Notes: generated by a model from the letters alone, not told the origin. A stretch of 64,000 nt of DNA from Kordia zhangzhouensis (GCF_001005305.1 NZ_LBMH01000003.1:186001-250000); one strand, 5' to 3'; positions 1 through 8,415 are shown, numbered from the stretch's first letter. A program made the numbers and translations.

Positions 1-132
1 AAAGGCTATAATAGAAGTGAGTACAAGCTGCTGCTTAATCTTTTTTTTGTCTCGTTGACTCAGTGGTTTTTGAGTTATTTGCGACTGAGTTTCAAAAGTT
101 ACATCATTGATTGATGAGTTTTCTTTCATCAT
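1..132 (-). CDS. N-terminal fragment of an unidentified protein, cut by the window edge
   Basis: An open frame of 44 codons starts at ATG 132-130 (a second ATG follows at once) and runs off the left edge with no stop. The visible part is polar and rich in Ser, Gln and Thr. It ends in a basic stretch (QRDKKKIKQQ) followed by hydrophobic residues, which suggests the start of a membrane segment near residue 36. It lies downstream of the copper-receptor gene on the same strand, behind a terminator. The function cannot be told from this fragment. Confidence 0.5.
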   Translation of the reverse strand, partial: MMKENSSINDVTFETQSQITQKPLSQRDKKKIKQQLVLTSIIAF

Positions 133-172
133 TATTTTTTATTAAAACTACAATTTTTACTCTTCATTAGAA

Positions 173-210
173 AATAAAAAAAAGCCTTATTTTAAAAAGA
201 ATAAGGCTTT
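173..210 (-). terminator. Intrinsic terminator after the copper receptor gene
   Basis: Eleven-bp perfect stem (181-191 with 200-210, AAAGCCTTATT and its complement) around an 8-nt loop. Read on the minus strand it is followed by a T-rich run (180-173). It lies 40 bp past the stop of the receptor gene. Confidence 0.85.
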
Positions 211-249
211 TAGTAGTTGCTTTTTTGAATCGAGTTTTACGATGAAAAT

Positions 250-2352
250 TTAAAAACTGTATTGAATAAATGCAGAAAAATTTCTTCCAGGATCATTAAT
301 TGGTTCGTTACCGAAGCCGTCTAAGTTTCGAAAAGAAAAGTTCAAATGATTATTATATTCTTTATCAAATATATTAAGTGCCGCTACTCCAATGGTTACT
401 TTTTTTACGGGCTGCATACCAAAACGTAAGTCGAGGGTTTGATAACCAAGTGTTTTTTGTTCCCTAAAAGAAGTTGAAATGTGATCTTGGCGTGACGTGA
501 CGTTGTAATTTGCGCGTGCCCAAAATTTTTCTTTTTCAAAAAGGAGTTCAAAACTACTGGTTAATGGAGGTGTTAATGGCAAACTCTCACTAAGGTCTTT
601 ATTTTTACTGTATACATAGGCTACATTCGCACTGAAAGCTAGATCTTGTAGCACATCAAAACCGATACTTGCTTCGATACCTGTTTTGTATGCGTTTTTA
701 ATATTTGTAAAACGTTTTACTTCTTGCGGCTGTGCCATCGGCATGAATTTTCTTGACAAACTTGGATCTACCACTGCTAGTATTGTATTATCAAGATTTG
801 CATAAAACCCTGAAAAAGAATAGTTCAAAAAACTATCGTTATTAAAAAGCCATGTTTTTCCTTTAATCCCAATTTCAAATTGATGGTTTACTTCTGCTTT
901 TAAGTTTGGGTTTCCAACATATTCAAAGGCATCTTGCCCTACAGTAAAGTGATTGATAAAACGCTCAATCATGTTGGCAGAACGAACACCACGACCATAC
1001 GCTACTTCTAAAATTGTTTCTTCAGAAATATATTTTTTAATCGAAATAGTTCCTGAGATGTTATGCTCATTACGTTTTGTTAAATCATATATTGCTGCAA
1101 AATCATCTTCTGGATCTTTAATGTCAGATGTAACCAAATCGTATCGCAAACCTGCAGTTATGATAGTTGTGCTATTTAGCGCATATTTGTTTTCGGCAAA
1201 CACGCCAAAATCGTTCACATATGAATCTTGCCAGATTTTGTCAACGAAATTTACAGGTTGTGGCAAAGGCATACCCATCATGTTTCGTTTTACCAATCGA
1301 TCTCTATTTCCATCTCTTGCAATTAGTAATGCATCCACTCCTGTAAATAAGGTCCAATTTTTTGTTGGAGTTAAGGTCATTTCAAGTTTTCCTCCTGAAG
1401 TAGTAGCTTCAATCGAAGAAACAGCTTCTGTCATCATAAAATTAGGACGTCTTTTATTCGACATGATATGATCTACATACGAATAATACACCTTTGCGTT
1501 AAATTCATCAATACTATTCGATTGAGGTGCAAGTCTATAATCTACTGATAAAATACTACTGTTGTCTTCGTCAGTGTCCATTGGCAAACCAGCATGCAAC
1601 ACATCTCGTCCAAACGATTGACGCCAATGTATTTGTAAGCGTTGATTATCTTTTGGATTGAAACCAACTTTTATTCCGTAATCTGCACTTCTAAATGCAG
1701 ATGGAATTTCAAGTCCAGTACCATCTTCGTAGTTTCCAAAGTCACGATATCCTCCATTGGCTGTAATATCATAAGTGCCTGAGACATACTGTATCTTTCC
1801 CATAGAAACAAACGAATTTCCATTGGTTTCATATCCAGAATTTATAGAACCGTGCCACCCTTTTTCTTGGAAATTGGTTTTTTGAGTTACCAAATTGACT
1901 ACACCTCCATAATTAGCTCCATACCGCACAGAATAAGGGCCTTTTATTACTTCTATTTTTTCTATTTCTTCAGGAATTACATGTGTAGTAATTGGATCCA
2001 TACGGTTAGGGCATGCGTGCATGGCTTTTGTACCACCATCAAATTGAATATTTAATTGTTCGTATTGAGAAGCTCTAAAAGAAGGATCAATTGCGTAGTT
2101 TCCTCTTTTTATTAGCGAAAATCCAGTAAGGTAGTTAAAAAGATCTGCTACGTTTTTAGGCTGTACAATATTTTTTTCCGTTTCAGTCTTGACAATAGTC
2201 AATACAGGATCTTTTTTAGGATTTCCCTGAATGAGAACTTCGTTTAATTTGATTGTTTTTGTAATTGTATCTTTCGGGTTTGTCGTATTTTCTTGACTAT
2301 AACTAATATAGCCAATGCAAGCGCACACTAACGCTAAAATCATTTTTTTCAT
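250..2352 (-). CDS. TonB-dependent outer-membrane receptor, OprC-like copper type
   Basis: A 700-residue receptor, near the usual length of the OprC/NosA copper family. Residues 1-20 look like a signal peptide. A TonB-box-like stretch (LNEVLIQG) lies near 37-43, a plug domain spans about 55-165 (including VIKGPYSVRYGA), and the rest is a beta-barrel ending in the aromatic terminus QYSF. The plug carries HACPNRMDP: Cys114 and Met118 form the CxxxM pattern that binds copper in OprC, which supports copper or a copper complex as substrate. The gene before it encodes a small Cys-containing membrane protein, and the two probably form one unit. What I see is a TonB receptor with a CxxxM plug; the substrate is inferred from family knowledge. 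The family is certain, copper likely. Confidence 0.85.
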   Translation of the reverse strand: MKKMILALVCACIGYISYSQENTTNPKDTITKTIKLNEVLIQGNPKKDPVLTIVKTETEKNIVQPKNVADLFNYLTGFSLIKRGNYAIDPSFRASQYEQLNIQFDGGTKAMHACPNRMDPITTHVIPEEIEKIEVIKGPYSVRYGANYGGVVNLVTQKTNFQEKGWHGSINSGYETNGNSFVSMGKIQYVSGTYDITANGGYRDFGNYEDGTGLEIPSAFRSADYGIKVGFNPKDNQRLQIHWRQSFGRDVLHAGLPMDTDEDNSSILSVDYRLAPQSNSIDEFNAKVYYSYVDHIMSNKRRPNFMMTEAVSSIEATTSGGKLEMTLTPTKNWTLFTGVDALLIARDGNRDRLVKRNMMGMPLPQPVNFVDKIWQDSYVNDFGVFAENKYALNSTTIITAGLRYDLVTSDIKDPEDDFAAIYDLTKRNEHNISGTISIKKYISEETILEVAYGRGVRSANMIERFINHFTVGQDAFEYVGNPNLKAEVNHQFEIGIKGKTWLFNNDSFLNYSFSGFYANLDNTILAVVDPSLSRKFMPMAQPQEVKRFTNIKNAYKTGIEASIGFDVLQDLAFSANVAYVYSKNKDLSESLPLTPPLTSSFELLFEKEKFWARANYNVTSRQDHISTSFREQKTLGYQTLDLRFGMQPVKKVTIGVAALNIFDKEYNNHLNFSFRNLDGFGNEPINDPGRNFSAFIQYSF

Positions 2353-2420
2353 TATCGTTTTTTTTTACAATAGTTAGGTGAGAGCAGTTCAAATGAATGC
2401 CCTATTAAGTGAATTCTTTT

Positions 2421-2822
2421 TTATATGTAAAAACGATTATTTGGCGGATGAAAAATGGAATGATTTACTTGAAAAGTATATAAATTAGTATAGTAGAATA
2501 GTGTTGTAGATTCTTGAATTTCTGTAGAATTTACCTCAAATACCGCTTTATTTGGATAAAAATATAAAAGGATATTTTTAAGGTCTAAATTGACCACAGG
2601 AAGTGAATCATCTTTAGAAGATTCGAGTTGATTTTGTGTTACCTTTTTTAAATAACATTTTCCATTACATTCAAGCTCAGGCTTATCTGTATTTTCGCAA
2701 AAAAGAGCCGTAAAATTGTCTGGATTGATAAAGTAATACGAATACACAATCGCTGTTTTTATACTACTTATAAAAACGATAAAACCAATTATATATATGA
2801 TTGCAATTCGTGTAAATTTCAT
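2421..2822 (-). CDS. Small membrane-anchored Cys-motif protein preceding the copper receptor
   Basis: A 133-residue protein with one N-terminal transmembrane or uncleaved signal segment (about 5-25). It then has a cysteine cluster of the form CxNxxxPxxxCNGKCYL (FCENTDKPELECNGKCYLKK), a polar stretch and a hydrophobic C-terminus. I start it at ATG 2822; the frame also opens at a TTG three codons earlier, but that overlaps the end of the -7 box. The Cys motif and the place directly before the OprC-like receptor suggest periplasmic metal handling. I recognise the motif as recurrent in Bacteroidota but know no assigned function. It is co-transcribed with the receptor (68-bp gap). Confidence 0.75.
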   Translation of the reverse strand: MKFTRIAIIYIIGFIVFISSIKTAIVYSYYFINPDNFTALFCENTDKPELECNGKCYLKKVTQNQLESSKDDSLPVVNLDLKNILLYFYPNKAVFEVNSTEIQESTTLFYYTNLYTFQVNHSIFHPPNNRFYI

Positions 2823-2828
2823 CGCCGG

Positions 2829-2872
2829 CAAAAATACAACGAAAAGTTAGTTTAGAATGTGATGAAAGTCAC
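2829..2872 (-). promoter_or_regulatory. Promoter with Crp/Fnr-like site, small Cys protein / copper receptor unit
   Basis: The -7 box TATTTTTG (minus strand, 2836-2829) matches the Bacteroidota TAnnTTTG element. Upstream lies GTGATGAAAGTCAC (2859-2872), an inverted repeat with half-sites separated by 4 nt. Its centre (2865.5) is 36.5 bp from the downstream edge of the -7 box, near -41.5, the class II activator position. Only about 6 nt separate the -7 box from the ATG, so the mRNA may be nearly leaderless. Confidence 0.6.
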
Positions 2873-2890
2873 CTAATTTATACTTTTTAG

Positions 2891-2930
2891 TGTTAAAAAA
2901 AGGCTCTAGAAATTACCTCTAAAGCCTTTT
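2891..2930 (-). terminator. Intrinsic terminator after the peroxiredoxin gene
   Basis: Twelve-bp stem with one G-U wobble on the minus strand (2899-2910 with 2918-2929), 7-nt loop, then a T run. It sits just past the peroxiredoxin stop. Confidence 0.85.
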
Positions 2931-2935
2931 GTATT

Positions 2936-3601
2936 TTAAATATCTTTTTTGGCTAAATACCAAGTGATTTTTTCTACAGAATCATCTGCCAACCGTTCAT
3001 TTAACGCATCTAACGATTTTGGCGGTGGACAAATTGCCTTATCACCTCTTTTCCAATCTAATGGCATTGCAACTTTGTATTTGTCTGAAACTTGTAATGC
3101 ATCTAGTACACGTAAAATTTCATCCATATTGCGACCTACATTTAATGGATAGTACATAATTAATCGTACTTTTTTGGATGGATCAATGAAGAAAACAGCG
3201 CGTACAGCTGCGGTTTCACTTTCATTGGGTTGTAGCATTCCGTACAACTTTGATACTTTCATATCAATATCTGCAATGATTGGAAAGTCAAAATAAACCC
3301 CTGTATTTTCTCTTACATTTTGTACCCAACCTAAATGTGCATGAATACTATCAATACTTAATCCTAGCAATTCTGCATTTAATGCGTCAAATTCAGCTTT
3401 TCTTGTAGCAAATCCACTCATTTCCGTTGTACAAACTGGCGTAAAATCTGCAGGATGCGAAAACATTACAATCCATTTGTCTTTGGCAAAATCTGACATT
3501 TTTATGTTTCCTTTGGTAGTCACTGCTTCAAAATCAGGAGCAATATCTCCAATTCGTAACATGGAGTTTTTTGGCTCTTGTACTTGTGTTTCTAAGTTCA
3601 T
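2936..3601 (-). CDS. Peroxiredoxin, 1-Cys (Prx6) type
   Basis: A 221-residue cytosolic thiol peroxidase that reduces hydrogen peroxide, organic peroxides or peroxynitrite. The peroxidatic site HPADFTPVCTTE is complete with Cys57. The Prx6-type C-terminal region contains AICPPP (a late Cys near residue 192) and the dimerisation tail expected of the AhpC/TSA plus C-terminal domain architecture. The length is typical of Prx6 (about 210-225). It has its own promoter and terminator and shares the palindromic site found before its neighbours, so it probably belongs to the same stress regulon as the copper and sulfur genes. Confidence 0.93.
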   Translation of the reverse strand: MNLETQVQEPKNSMLRIGDIAPDFEAVTTKGNIKMSDFAKDKWIVMFSHPADFTPVCTTEMSGFATRKAEFDALNAELLGLSIDSIHAHLGWVQNVRENTGVYFDFPIIADIDMKVSKLYGMLQPNESETAAVRAVFFIDPSKKVRLIMYYPLNVGRNMDEILRVLDALQVSDKYKVAMPLDWKRGDKAICPPPKSLDALNERLADDSVEKITWYLAKKDI

Positions 3602-3639
3602 TTTTTATAGTTTTTTGTTATTGATTTTATTTTACACTA

Positions 3640-3683
3640 TAAAATTAATTTATATTTAAACCATTTGCAGCAACTTAAGTTAC
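3640..3683 (-). promoter_or_regulatory. Promoter with Crp/Fnr-like site, peroxiredoxin
   Basis: On the minus strand the -7-like box TAATTTTA (3647-3640, last G replaced by A) is preceded by GTAACTTAAGTTGC (3683-3670), a near-perfect palindrome. Centre-to-box spacing is 36.5 bp, the same as at the 2829-2872 and 6933-6976 promoters. Confidence 0.55.
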
Positions 3684-3738
3684 ATACGCTTTGTATTTTC
3701 TTTTGATTGCTCATTTTTTATGTGTGTCTTAGTATTGG

Positions 3739-4503
3739 TTACAATTGATAGGTAAGTGTCGTTTCCCAAATTTGATTATTGATTTGTAAATTTTCTTTCA
3801 TCACGTAAATATCATGATATCCAGTGCGGACATTGATATGATTGTTGGCGCGAAATGACAAACCAACAAATATCCAGTTTTGCTCAAGCTTTTGTGGTCG
3901 CAATTGATTTTCTAAGTTAAAGAAAGCCTCGTCATAGACAATTAAGAAGATTGGATGACTTGCTTTTTTATGACTTACAGGAATACTGATTTGAAATCTA
4001 TATCGAAAACGGTTTTTGTAGTTAGTTCCTTGAGTTTCGTAACTTCCAAGTTCATTTTGAACTGTATTTGCAATGAATCGTTCTTCCAAGCGCAAACGAT
4101 GTTTAAGAGAAAATACTGTGAGCTGATGTTTAAAAGTTAGCTGTTGAAATATATTATTTTCAATTGCATTAATAGGAGAACTGAAAGAAGCAAAAGCATA
4201 GTTTTTTATAAAGCTATAGCCAATTGCAATATCTGCATTTTTTTCAAATTTGTAATGAATGATAGGTCGAATAATAAATTGTTGCCAATCGCTTTGAAAG
4301 TTGGTACGTCGTACATTAAACTCTGAGTTTATAAACCATTGATCATTCAACTTTTTTTGAATATTTAACGTATTCCAGTTGCTAAAGTGTGTTACCTTTT
4401 GATCTTGTGCATTTGCATGTAAAGTTAGCAAGAGCGCTATTCCAAATAATAGAAACGGTGTATAGTAATTTTTAAAGTCTTTCAAAGCAATGTTGCCATT
4501 CAT
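3739..4503 (-). CDS. DUF2490 family outer-membrane-like protein
   Basis: A 254-residue protein with a hydrophobic N-terminal export signal (to about residue 32, ending ANA-QDQ). Beyond it are alternating beta-strand segments typical of DUF2490: early W-N motifs (FSNWNTLNIQKKL), repeated strands, and the hydrophobic ending ETTLTYQL. The family is predicted to form a small outer-membrane barrel and has no proven function. Its ATG overlaps the stop of the cytochrome gene (ATGA), so the two are translationally coupled and are the last genes of the HMA / cytochrome / DUF2490 operon. Confidence 0.8.
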   Translation of the reverse strand: MNGNIALKDFKNYYTPFLLFGIALLLTLHANAQDQKVTHFSNWNTLNIQKKLNDQWFINSEFNVRRTNFQSDWQQFIIRPIIHYKFEKNADIAIGYSFIKNYAFASFSSPINAIENNIFQQLTFKHQLTVFSLKHRLRLEERFIANTVQNELGSYETQGTNYKNRFRYRFQISIPVSHKKASHPIFLIVYDEAFFNLENQLRPQKLEQNWIFVGLSFRANNHINVRTGYHDIYVMKENLQINNQIWETTLTYQL

Positions 4504-4997
4504 TTTCTCGGTTCGTTTCTATGCTTTATTTTGCCATTAGACTCTTCTTCTATATGTTTTTTGAACCAAGTTGGTTCTTCAATTTTATGATCAAACATAT
4601 ACTCTGCAATGCTTTTAATCTCTTCTTCTGTAAAGGGTTGATACGGCATAACTCCAAATCGCCTTACAGCACCTCTCATTCTCGATTTTTCTTTGCTGGG
4701 TTTTTTGACAAATTCCCAAATAGCATTCGAAAATTCATTTTTTGAAATATCATCGGTAATGTAGTGAGATTTAATAGCAACCATAGGCGGCGCTATTCTT
4801 TGATCGTGATCTGCTGACGGATGATGACAAATATAGCATTTGGTTTCCATCAGTTTTTTTCCAGGATGCTCTCCTGCAGACGTATTGAGTAAACTTGTCT
4901 CGTTTGAAACGAGTACGTAGTTGCGTGTTTTTGAATCTTGGCAACCAATTAATAGGAGAAACAACAGAGCCAAAAGAATACGTGTAGAATGCTTCAT
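4500..4997 (-). CDS. Monohaem cytochrome c lipoprotein
   Basis: A 165-residue protein with a lipoprotein signal (LLLIGC, lipidated Cys19) and one haem-attachment motif CYICH at 54-58. A later Met in FGVMPYQPF is a plausible distal ligand. It fits a class I cytochrome c domain anchored to a periplasmic membrane face and carrying electrons there. The partner is unknown. It follows the HMA protein by 40 bp and overlaps DUF2490 by 4 bp, which places it in a metal-linked operon. Confidence 0.85.
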   Translation of the reverse strand: MKHSTRILLALLFLLLIGCQDSKTRNYVLVSNETSLLNTSAGEHPGKKLMETKCYICHHPSADHDQRIAPPMVAIKSHYITDDISKNEFSNAIWEFVKKPSKEKSRMRGAVRRFGVMPYQPFTEEEIKSIAEYMFDHKIEEPTWFKKHIEEESNGKIKHRNEPRK

Positions 4998-5037
4998 TTT
5001 TACGATTATTTTAGAGAAATTAGAGTTGTAGACAGAA

Positions 5038-5304
5038 TCACTTCATTTTTCCGGAAGCACAGCTAACAAATGATTTGGCTTTTGTAAGGATTCCATTAGT
5101 ATCATCAATAGAAGGATATCCTAAAGTTTTCAATTTTTCTTTTACTTGTATAGCTACTTCTGTGTTTTCAGCTTCAAAAGAAACACTAGCAGTTTCATTA
5201 TTGACTTCAATTTTTGAAACACCTTTTAATTCAGATAATTTGGAAGTGATTGTTTTAGCACAACCGCCACATTTTAAGTTTTGTACTATGATGGAAGTTT
5301 TCAT
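5038..5304 (-). CDS. Heavy-metal-associated (HMA) domain protein, CopZ-like metallochaperone
   Basis: An 88-residue protein made of a single HMA ferredoxin-like fold. The metal site CGGC is at Cys12-Cys15 (LKCGGCAKTI), followed by the conserved GVSKIEVN and LGYPSID stretches. Such proteins bind Cu(I) and pass it to P-type ATPases. No ATPase is present in this window. A further Cys lies in the C-terminal tail (FVSCASG), beyond the usual domain. It is the first gene of its operon and has a palindrome-bearing promoter. Confidence 0.88.
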   Translation of the reverse strand: MKTSIIVQNLKCGGCAKTITSKLSELKGVSKIEVNNETASVSFEAENTEVAIQVKEKLKTLGYPSIDDTNGILTKAKSFVSCASGKMK

Positions 5305-5325
5305 GTCTTTTTTTTATTATGAGTG

Positions 5326-5368
5326 CAAGTTAGTAATAGGCGTTAACCCAAGCAGTAACATGAGTTAC
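5326..5368 (-). promoter_or_regulatory. Promoter with Crp/Fnr-like site, HMA/cytochrome/DUF2490 operon
   Basis: On the minus strand the -7-like box TAACTTG (5332-5326) is preceded by GTAACTCATGTTAC (5368-5355), whose GTAAC and GTTAC half-sites are perfect complements around 4 nt. Spacing is 35.5 bp, within 1 bp of the three related promoters. Confidence 0.55.
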
Positions 5369-5382
5369 ACACTATAGATTTT

Positions 5383-5438
5383 ATAAAAAAAGTGTCTCAA
5401 AATGTGCTTTGACCAGCTTCCATCATTTCAAGACACTT
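5383..5438 (-). terminator. Intrinsic terminator after the MBL/rhodanese gene
   Basis: AAGTGTCT (5390-5397) pairs with AGACACTT (5431-5438), with further pairing inside (AAATG/CATTT). A T run follows in the minus direction. Confidence 0.7.
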
Positions 5439-5492
5439 CAGCATTAAGAAAGTTGTTAAATTCTTAAGAAAACGGTATGTTCTTGTAAATAC

Positions 5493-6905
5493 CTATAACA
5501 AAGTAGTCGGACACACATAGTCTGATTTTGGTACAGCTGTTTCTGATATTTCTTTAAAACCGCCTTTTACATCGACAAAATCATCCCAACCTCGTTGTTT
5601 CAAAATGGACGCTGCAACCATACTTCTGTAACCGCCAGCACAATGAAGAATGAATGGTTTATTTTTTGGAATCTCAGCTAAATGTTGATTGATTTCGTTT
5701 AAAGGAATATTGATAGCATCAATCACATGTTCAGAATCGTATTCACTTTTTTTGCGAACATCAATAATAAGTGGTTTTTGAGAAGTATAGCTCTGTTCGA
5801 AATCCGTAGCAGAAATTCGACCAATAGTCTCCATATCTTTTCCACTTTTTTCCCAAGAAGAAAAACCATCTTTTAAATAGCCTAATGCAAAATCATATCC
5901 CACTCTAGATAACCTTGTGATTGCTTCTTCTTCCTTTCCTGGTTCTGTGATTAATAATATATTTTGTTTTACATCAGGAATCATTTCTCCAACCCATTGT
6001 GCAAAATTGCCAGTCAGTCCTATATTGATACTATTAGGAATAAATCCTTTTGCAAAATCAGAAGCATCTCTTGTATCAAGAATCAAGGCATCTGTTTCAT
6101 TTGCTACAACTTCAAATTCTTCAGGTGTTAATGCTCTCGTTGCTCGATTCATCACTGTATCTAAACTTTCATACCCTTGAATATTCATTAATACATTTTG
6201 TGGAAAATAACCAGGAGGCGTTGTCAAACCTGTCAACAACGCTTTTTTAAATTCTTCTTTGGTCATTTCTTGAAGTGCGTAATTTGTTTTTTTCTGGTTT
6301 CCTAATGTATCTGTAGTTTCTTTACTCATCATTTTTCCACAAGCAGATCCTGCCCCATGATTAGGATATACAATTAAATCATCATTAAGTGGTAAAATTT
6401 TATTGCGTAGAGAGTCGTAAAGTAATCCCGCAAGTTTGTCTTCTGTTAAATCGGAAATAACATGCTGTGCTAAGTCCGGTCTACCGACATCTCCTATAAA
6501 TAATGTGTCTCCTGTAATAATTCCATGTTCTTGATTATTTTCGTCAATAAGAAGATATGTCGTACTTTCCATAGTATGTCCAGGTGTATGGATTGCCTTT
6601 ACTTTATAGTCGCCAATTTCAAATACCTGACCATCTTTAGCTACTATGGCTTCATAGGCAGGTTTGGCATTAGGTCCAAAAACAATTTCTGCTCCTGTTT
6701 TTTTCTGTAAGTCTAAATGACCACTTACAAAATCTGCATGAAAATGTGTTTCAAATACATATTTAATCTGAGCATTGTCTTTTGTAGCTCTATCTATATA
6801 TGATTGTACTTCTCGAAGAGGATCAAAAACTGCTGCAACACCATTACTTTCTATATAATATGCGGCATGCGCTAAACATCCTGTATAAATTTGTTCTACT
6901 TTCAT
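5493..6905 (-). CDS. Metallo-beta-lactamase-fold persulfide dioxygenase-like protein with two rhodanese domains
   Basis: A 470-residue cytosolic protein. Residues 1-240 form an ETHE1/glyoxalase II-like metallo-hydrolase domain with the metal motif THFHADFVSGH (His54, His56, Asp58, His63), then HTPGHT and a later YPNHGAGS. Two rhodanese domains follow. In the first (about 265-355) the active-loop Cys is missing (LLITEPGKEEE). The second (about 370-460) keeps it (FILHCAGGYRS). This is the architecture of fused persulfide dioxygenase/sulfurtransferases that oxidise glutathione or other persulfides. The stress-type promoter and the thiol and copper neighbours agree with a sulfide/persulfide detoxification role. 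Confidence 0.88.
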   Translation of the reverse strand: MKVEQIYTGCLAHAAYYIESNGVAAVFDPLREVQSYIDRATKDNAQIKYVFETHFHADFVSGHLDLQKKTGAEIVFGPNAKPAYEAIVAKDGQVFEIGDYKVKAIHTPGHTMESTTYLLIDENNQEHGIITGDTLFIGDVGRPDLAQHVISDLTEDKLAGLLYDSLRNKILPLNDDLIVYPNHGAGSACGKMMSKETTDTLGNQKKTNYALQEMTKEEFKKALLTGLTTPPGYFPQNVLMNIQGYESLDTVMNRATRALTPEEFEVVANETDALILDTRDASDFAKGFIPNSINIGLTGNFAQWVGEMIPDVKQNILLITEPGKEEEAITRLSRVGYDFALGYLKDGFSSWEKSGKDMETIGRISATDFEQSYTSQKPLIIDVRKKSEYDSEHVIDAINIPLNEINQHLAEIPKNKPFILHCAGGYRSMVAASILKQRGWDDFVDVKGGFKEISETAVPKSDYVCPTTLL

Positions 6906-6932
6906 TTTGATGGATTTTTAAGATTAGAGTTA

Positions 6933-7014
6933 TAAAAGTAGAGAACAATAAGTGATTGAAAAGTTACTTAAGTTACAGAAATTGAATTCGTTACAAAACA
7001 ATGACTTTCGTCAT
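6933..7014 (-). promoter_or_regulatory. Promoter with two Crp/Fnr-like sites, MBL/rhodanese gene
   Basis: On the minus strand the -7-like box TACTTTTA (6940-6933) is preceded by GTAACTTAAGTAAC (6976-6963) at 36.5 bp. A second site, ATGACGAAAGTCAT (7014-7001), lies 38 bp further up. That second site resembles the one before the copper-receptor unit. Confidence 0.55.
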
Positions 7015-7039
7015 AAAATGACACTTTTTTTTACAACCG

Positions 7040-8413
7040 CTAAACAATTAAACGAGTAGAACTATTTGTTTTTACTAATTCTTTTCGCAGAATTCGTTGC
7101 ACATCTATATTATCTTTTTGTTTTATGAGGTAACTTTCTAATTCGTCCGCATGCGAAATTTGCGAATCGTTTTCAATAAATCCATATCCTAAGTATACCC
7201 CATTTTTTACCAGTACAAAAGCTTCTTCATTCACGGTTCTTCCTTTTTGCTTGATTACAACATTTTGTGACGATTCTGAACTTTGTAAAATAGCTTCAGC
7301 TACTCGGGTATTGTAGGTATCTACATGCTCCTCCTGTTTGCATACTCCTTTACAGGATTGTATCATAAAGTGCGAACATTCGGTAACACCTTCTTGCAAA
7401 TGACAATATTTAGGACATAATTCAAACTGCATGCATAAGCGTTCCAAGTATGTTCTACAATCACGAATAGTATAAAAAATGATGAACGGATTTGGTGTTT
7501 TTTTAGCATCATTGATTGCCAAATGTCGTACACCACGACGATCGTAATAATCAAAAATGGCAAAGCGTTTTGGCATCCGTTTGGAAGCTGTGTTATACTG
7601 TGGATAGTATTCTTTGATAGCAGCATCTTCCATTAACAATGCAATCAATTCACTTCCCGACAGTTCATAATCAATATCAGCTGTTTCCCTACAAAGATCG
7701 AGTTCTTTTTTCGATTTATCATAAAAATGCCCTAATACCCGTTTTTGAATATTTTTTGCTTTCCCTACATAAATAATTTTTCCTTTTTTGTCTTTGAAAT
7801 AATACACACCAGGTTGCTCTGGCAATGCTTCAAATATTTTACTAGGCAAATGTGGCGGTAAAGTAGCTTCTTTTGAATTGTGCTTTAAAAATTTTTGAAA
7901 TGTAGCTTCGGCGTTTTCTTGAGTGAGTAATAATTGAAATAAAATAACGGTAGCAGCAGCATCTCCACGCGCACGATGTCTGTTAGAAATATGAATGTTA
8001 AGCGATTTACATAATTTTCCCAAACTATACGAAGACAAATCTGGAATCAACGTTCGAGATAGGCGTACTGTACATAGTTTTTTTCGTCTAAAATCAATAT
8101 CTAAGGTTTTGAATTCATTACGAATTATATTGTAGTCAAAATTCACATTATGCGCTACAAAAATACTGTCTTTTGTAATTCGGCATATGTCTTTCGCTAT
8201 TTCTGCAAAAGTTGGAGCATTTGCTACCATTGCATTATCAATTCCCGTCAGCGCTGTAATATGCGTAGGAATTAGCACTTTCGGATTGACCAATGAAGTA
8301 AACTCATCTACGATTGTTTCACCATCAAACTTAAAAATAGAAATTTCTGTAATTTTGTTGGTTCTGCCAGTTGTTTCAACATCTATAATAGTATATACTT
8401 GTTTTTTAGACAT
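7040..8413 (-). CDS. DEDDh exonuclease fused to a GIY-YIG (UvrC/Cho-like) nuclease
   Basis: A 457-residue fusion. Residues 1-165 are a DnaQ-like 3'-5' exonuclease with DVETTG (Asp and Glu ligands), AHNVNFDYNII and a C-terminal HRARGDAAAT containing the DEDDh His and Asp. Residues about 195-280 form a GIY-YIG endonuclease domain of UvrC type (GVYYFKDKKGKIIYVGKAKNIQKR). The C-terminal part is a Cys-rich region (CPKYCHLQ, QSCKGVCK). The same combination is known from Bacteroidota and actinobacteria, where it is thought to act in DNA repair. It begins 2 bp after the S24-type repressor, so the two are one operon, which suggests damage-inducible expression. Confidence 0.85.
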   Translation of the reverse strand: MSKKQVYTIIDVETTGRTNKITEISIFKFDGETIVDEFTSLVNPKVLIPTHITALTGIDNAMVANAPTFAEIAKDICRITKDSIFVAHNVNFDYNIIRNEFKTLDIDFRRKKLCTVRLSRTLIPDLSSYSLGKLCKSLNIHISNRHRARGDAAATVILFQLLLTQENAEATFQKFLKHNSKEATLPPHLPSKIFEALPEQPGVYYFKDKKGKIIYVGKAKNIQKRVLGHFYDKSKKELDLCRETADIDYELSGSELIALLMEDAAIKEYYPQYNTASKRMPKRFAIFDYYDRRGVRHLAINDAKKTPNPFIIFYTIRDCRTYLERLCMQFELCPKYCHLQEGVTECSHFMIQSCKGVCKQEEHVDTYNTRVAEAILQSSESSQNVVIKQKGRTVNEEAFVLVKNGVYLGYGFIENDSQISHADELESYLIKQKDNIDVQRILRKELVKTNSSTRLIV

Positions 8414-8415
8414 AT

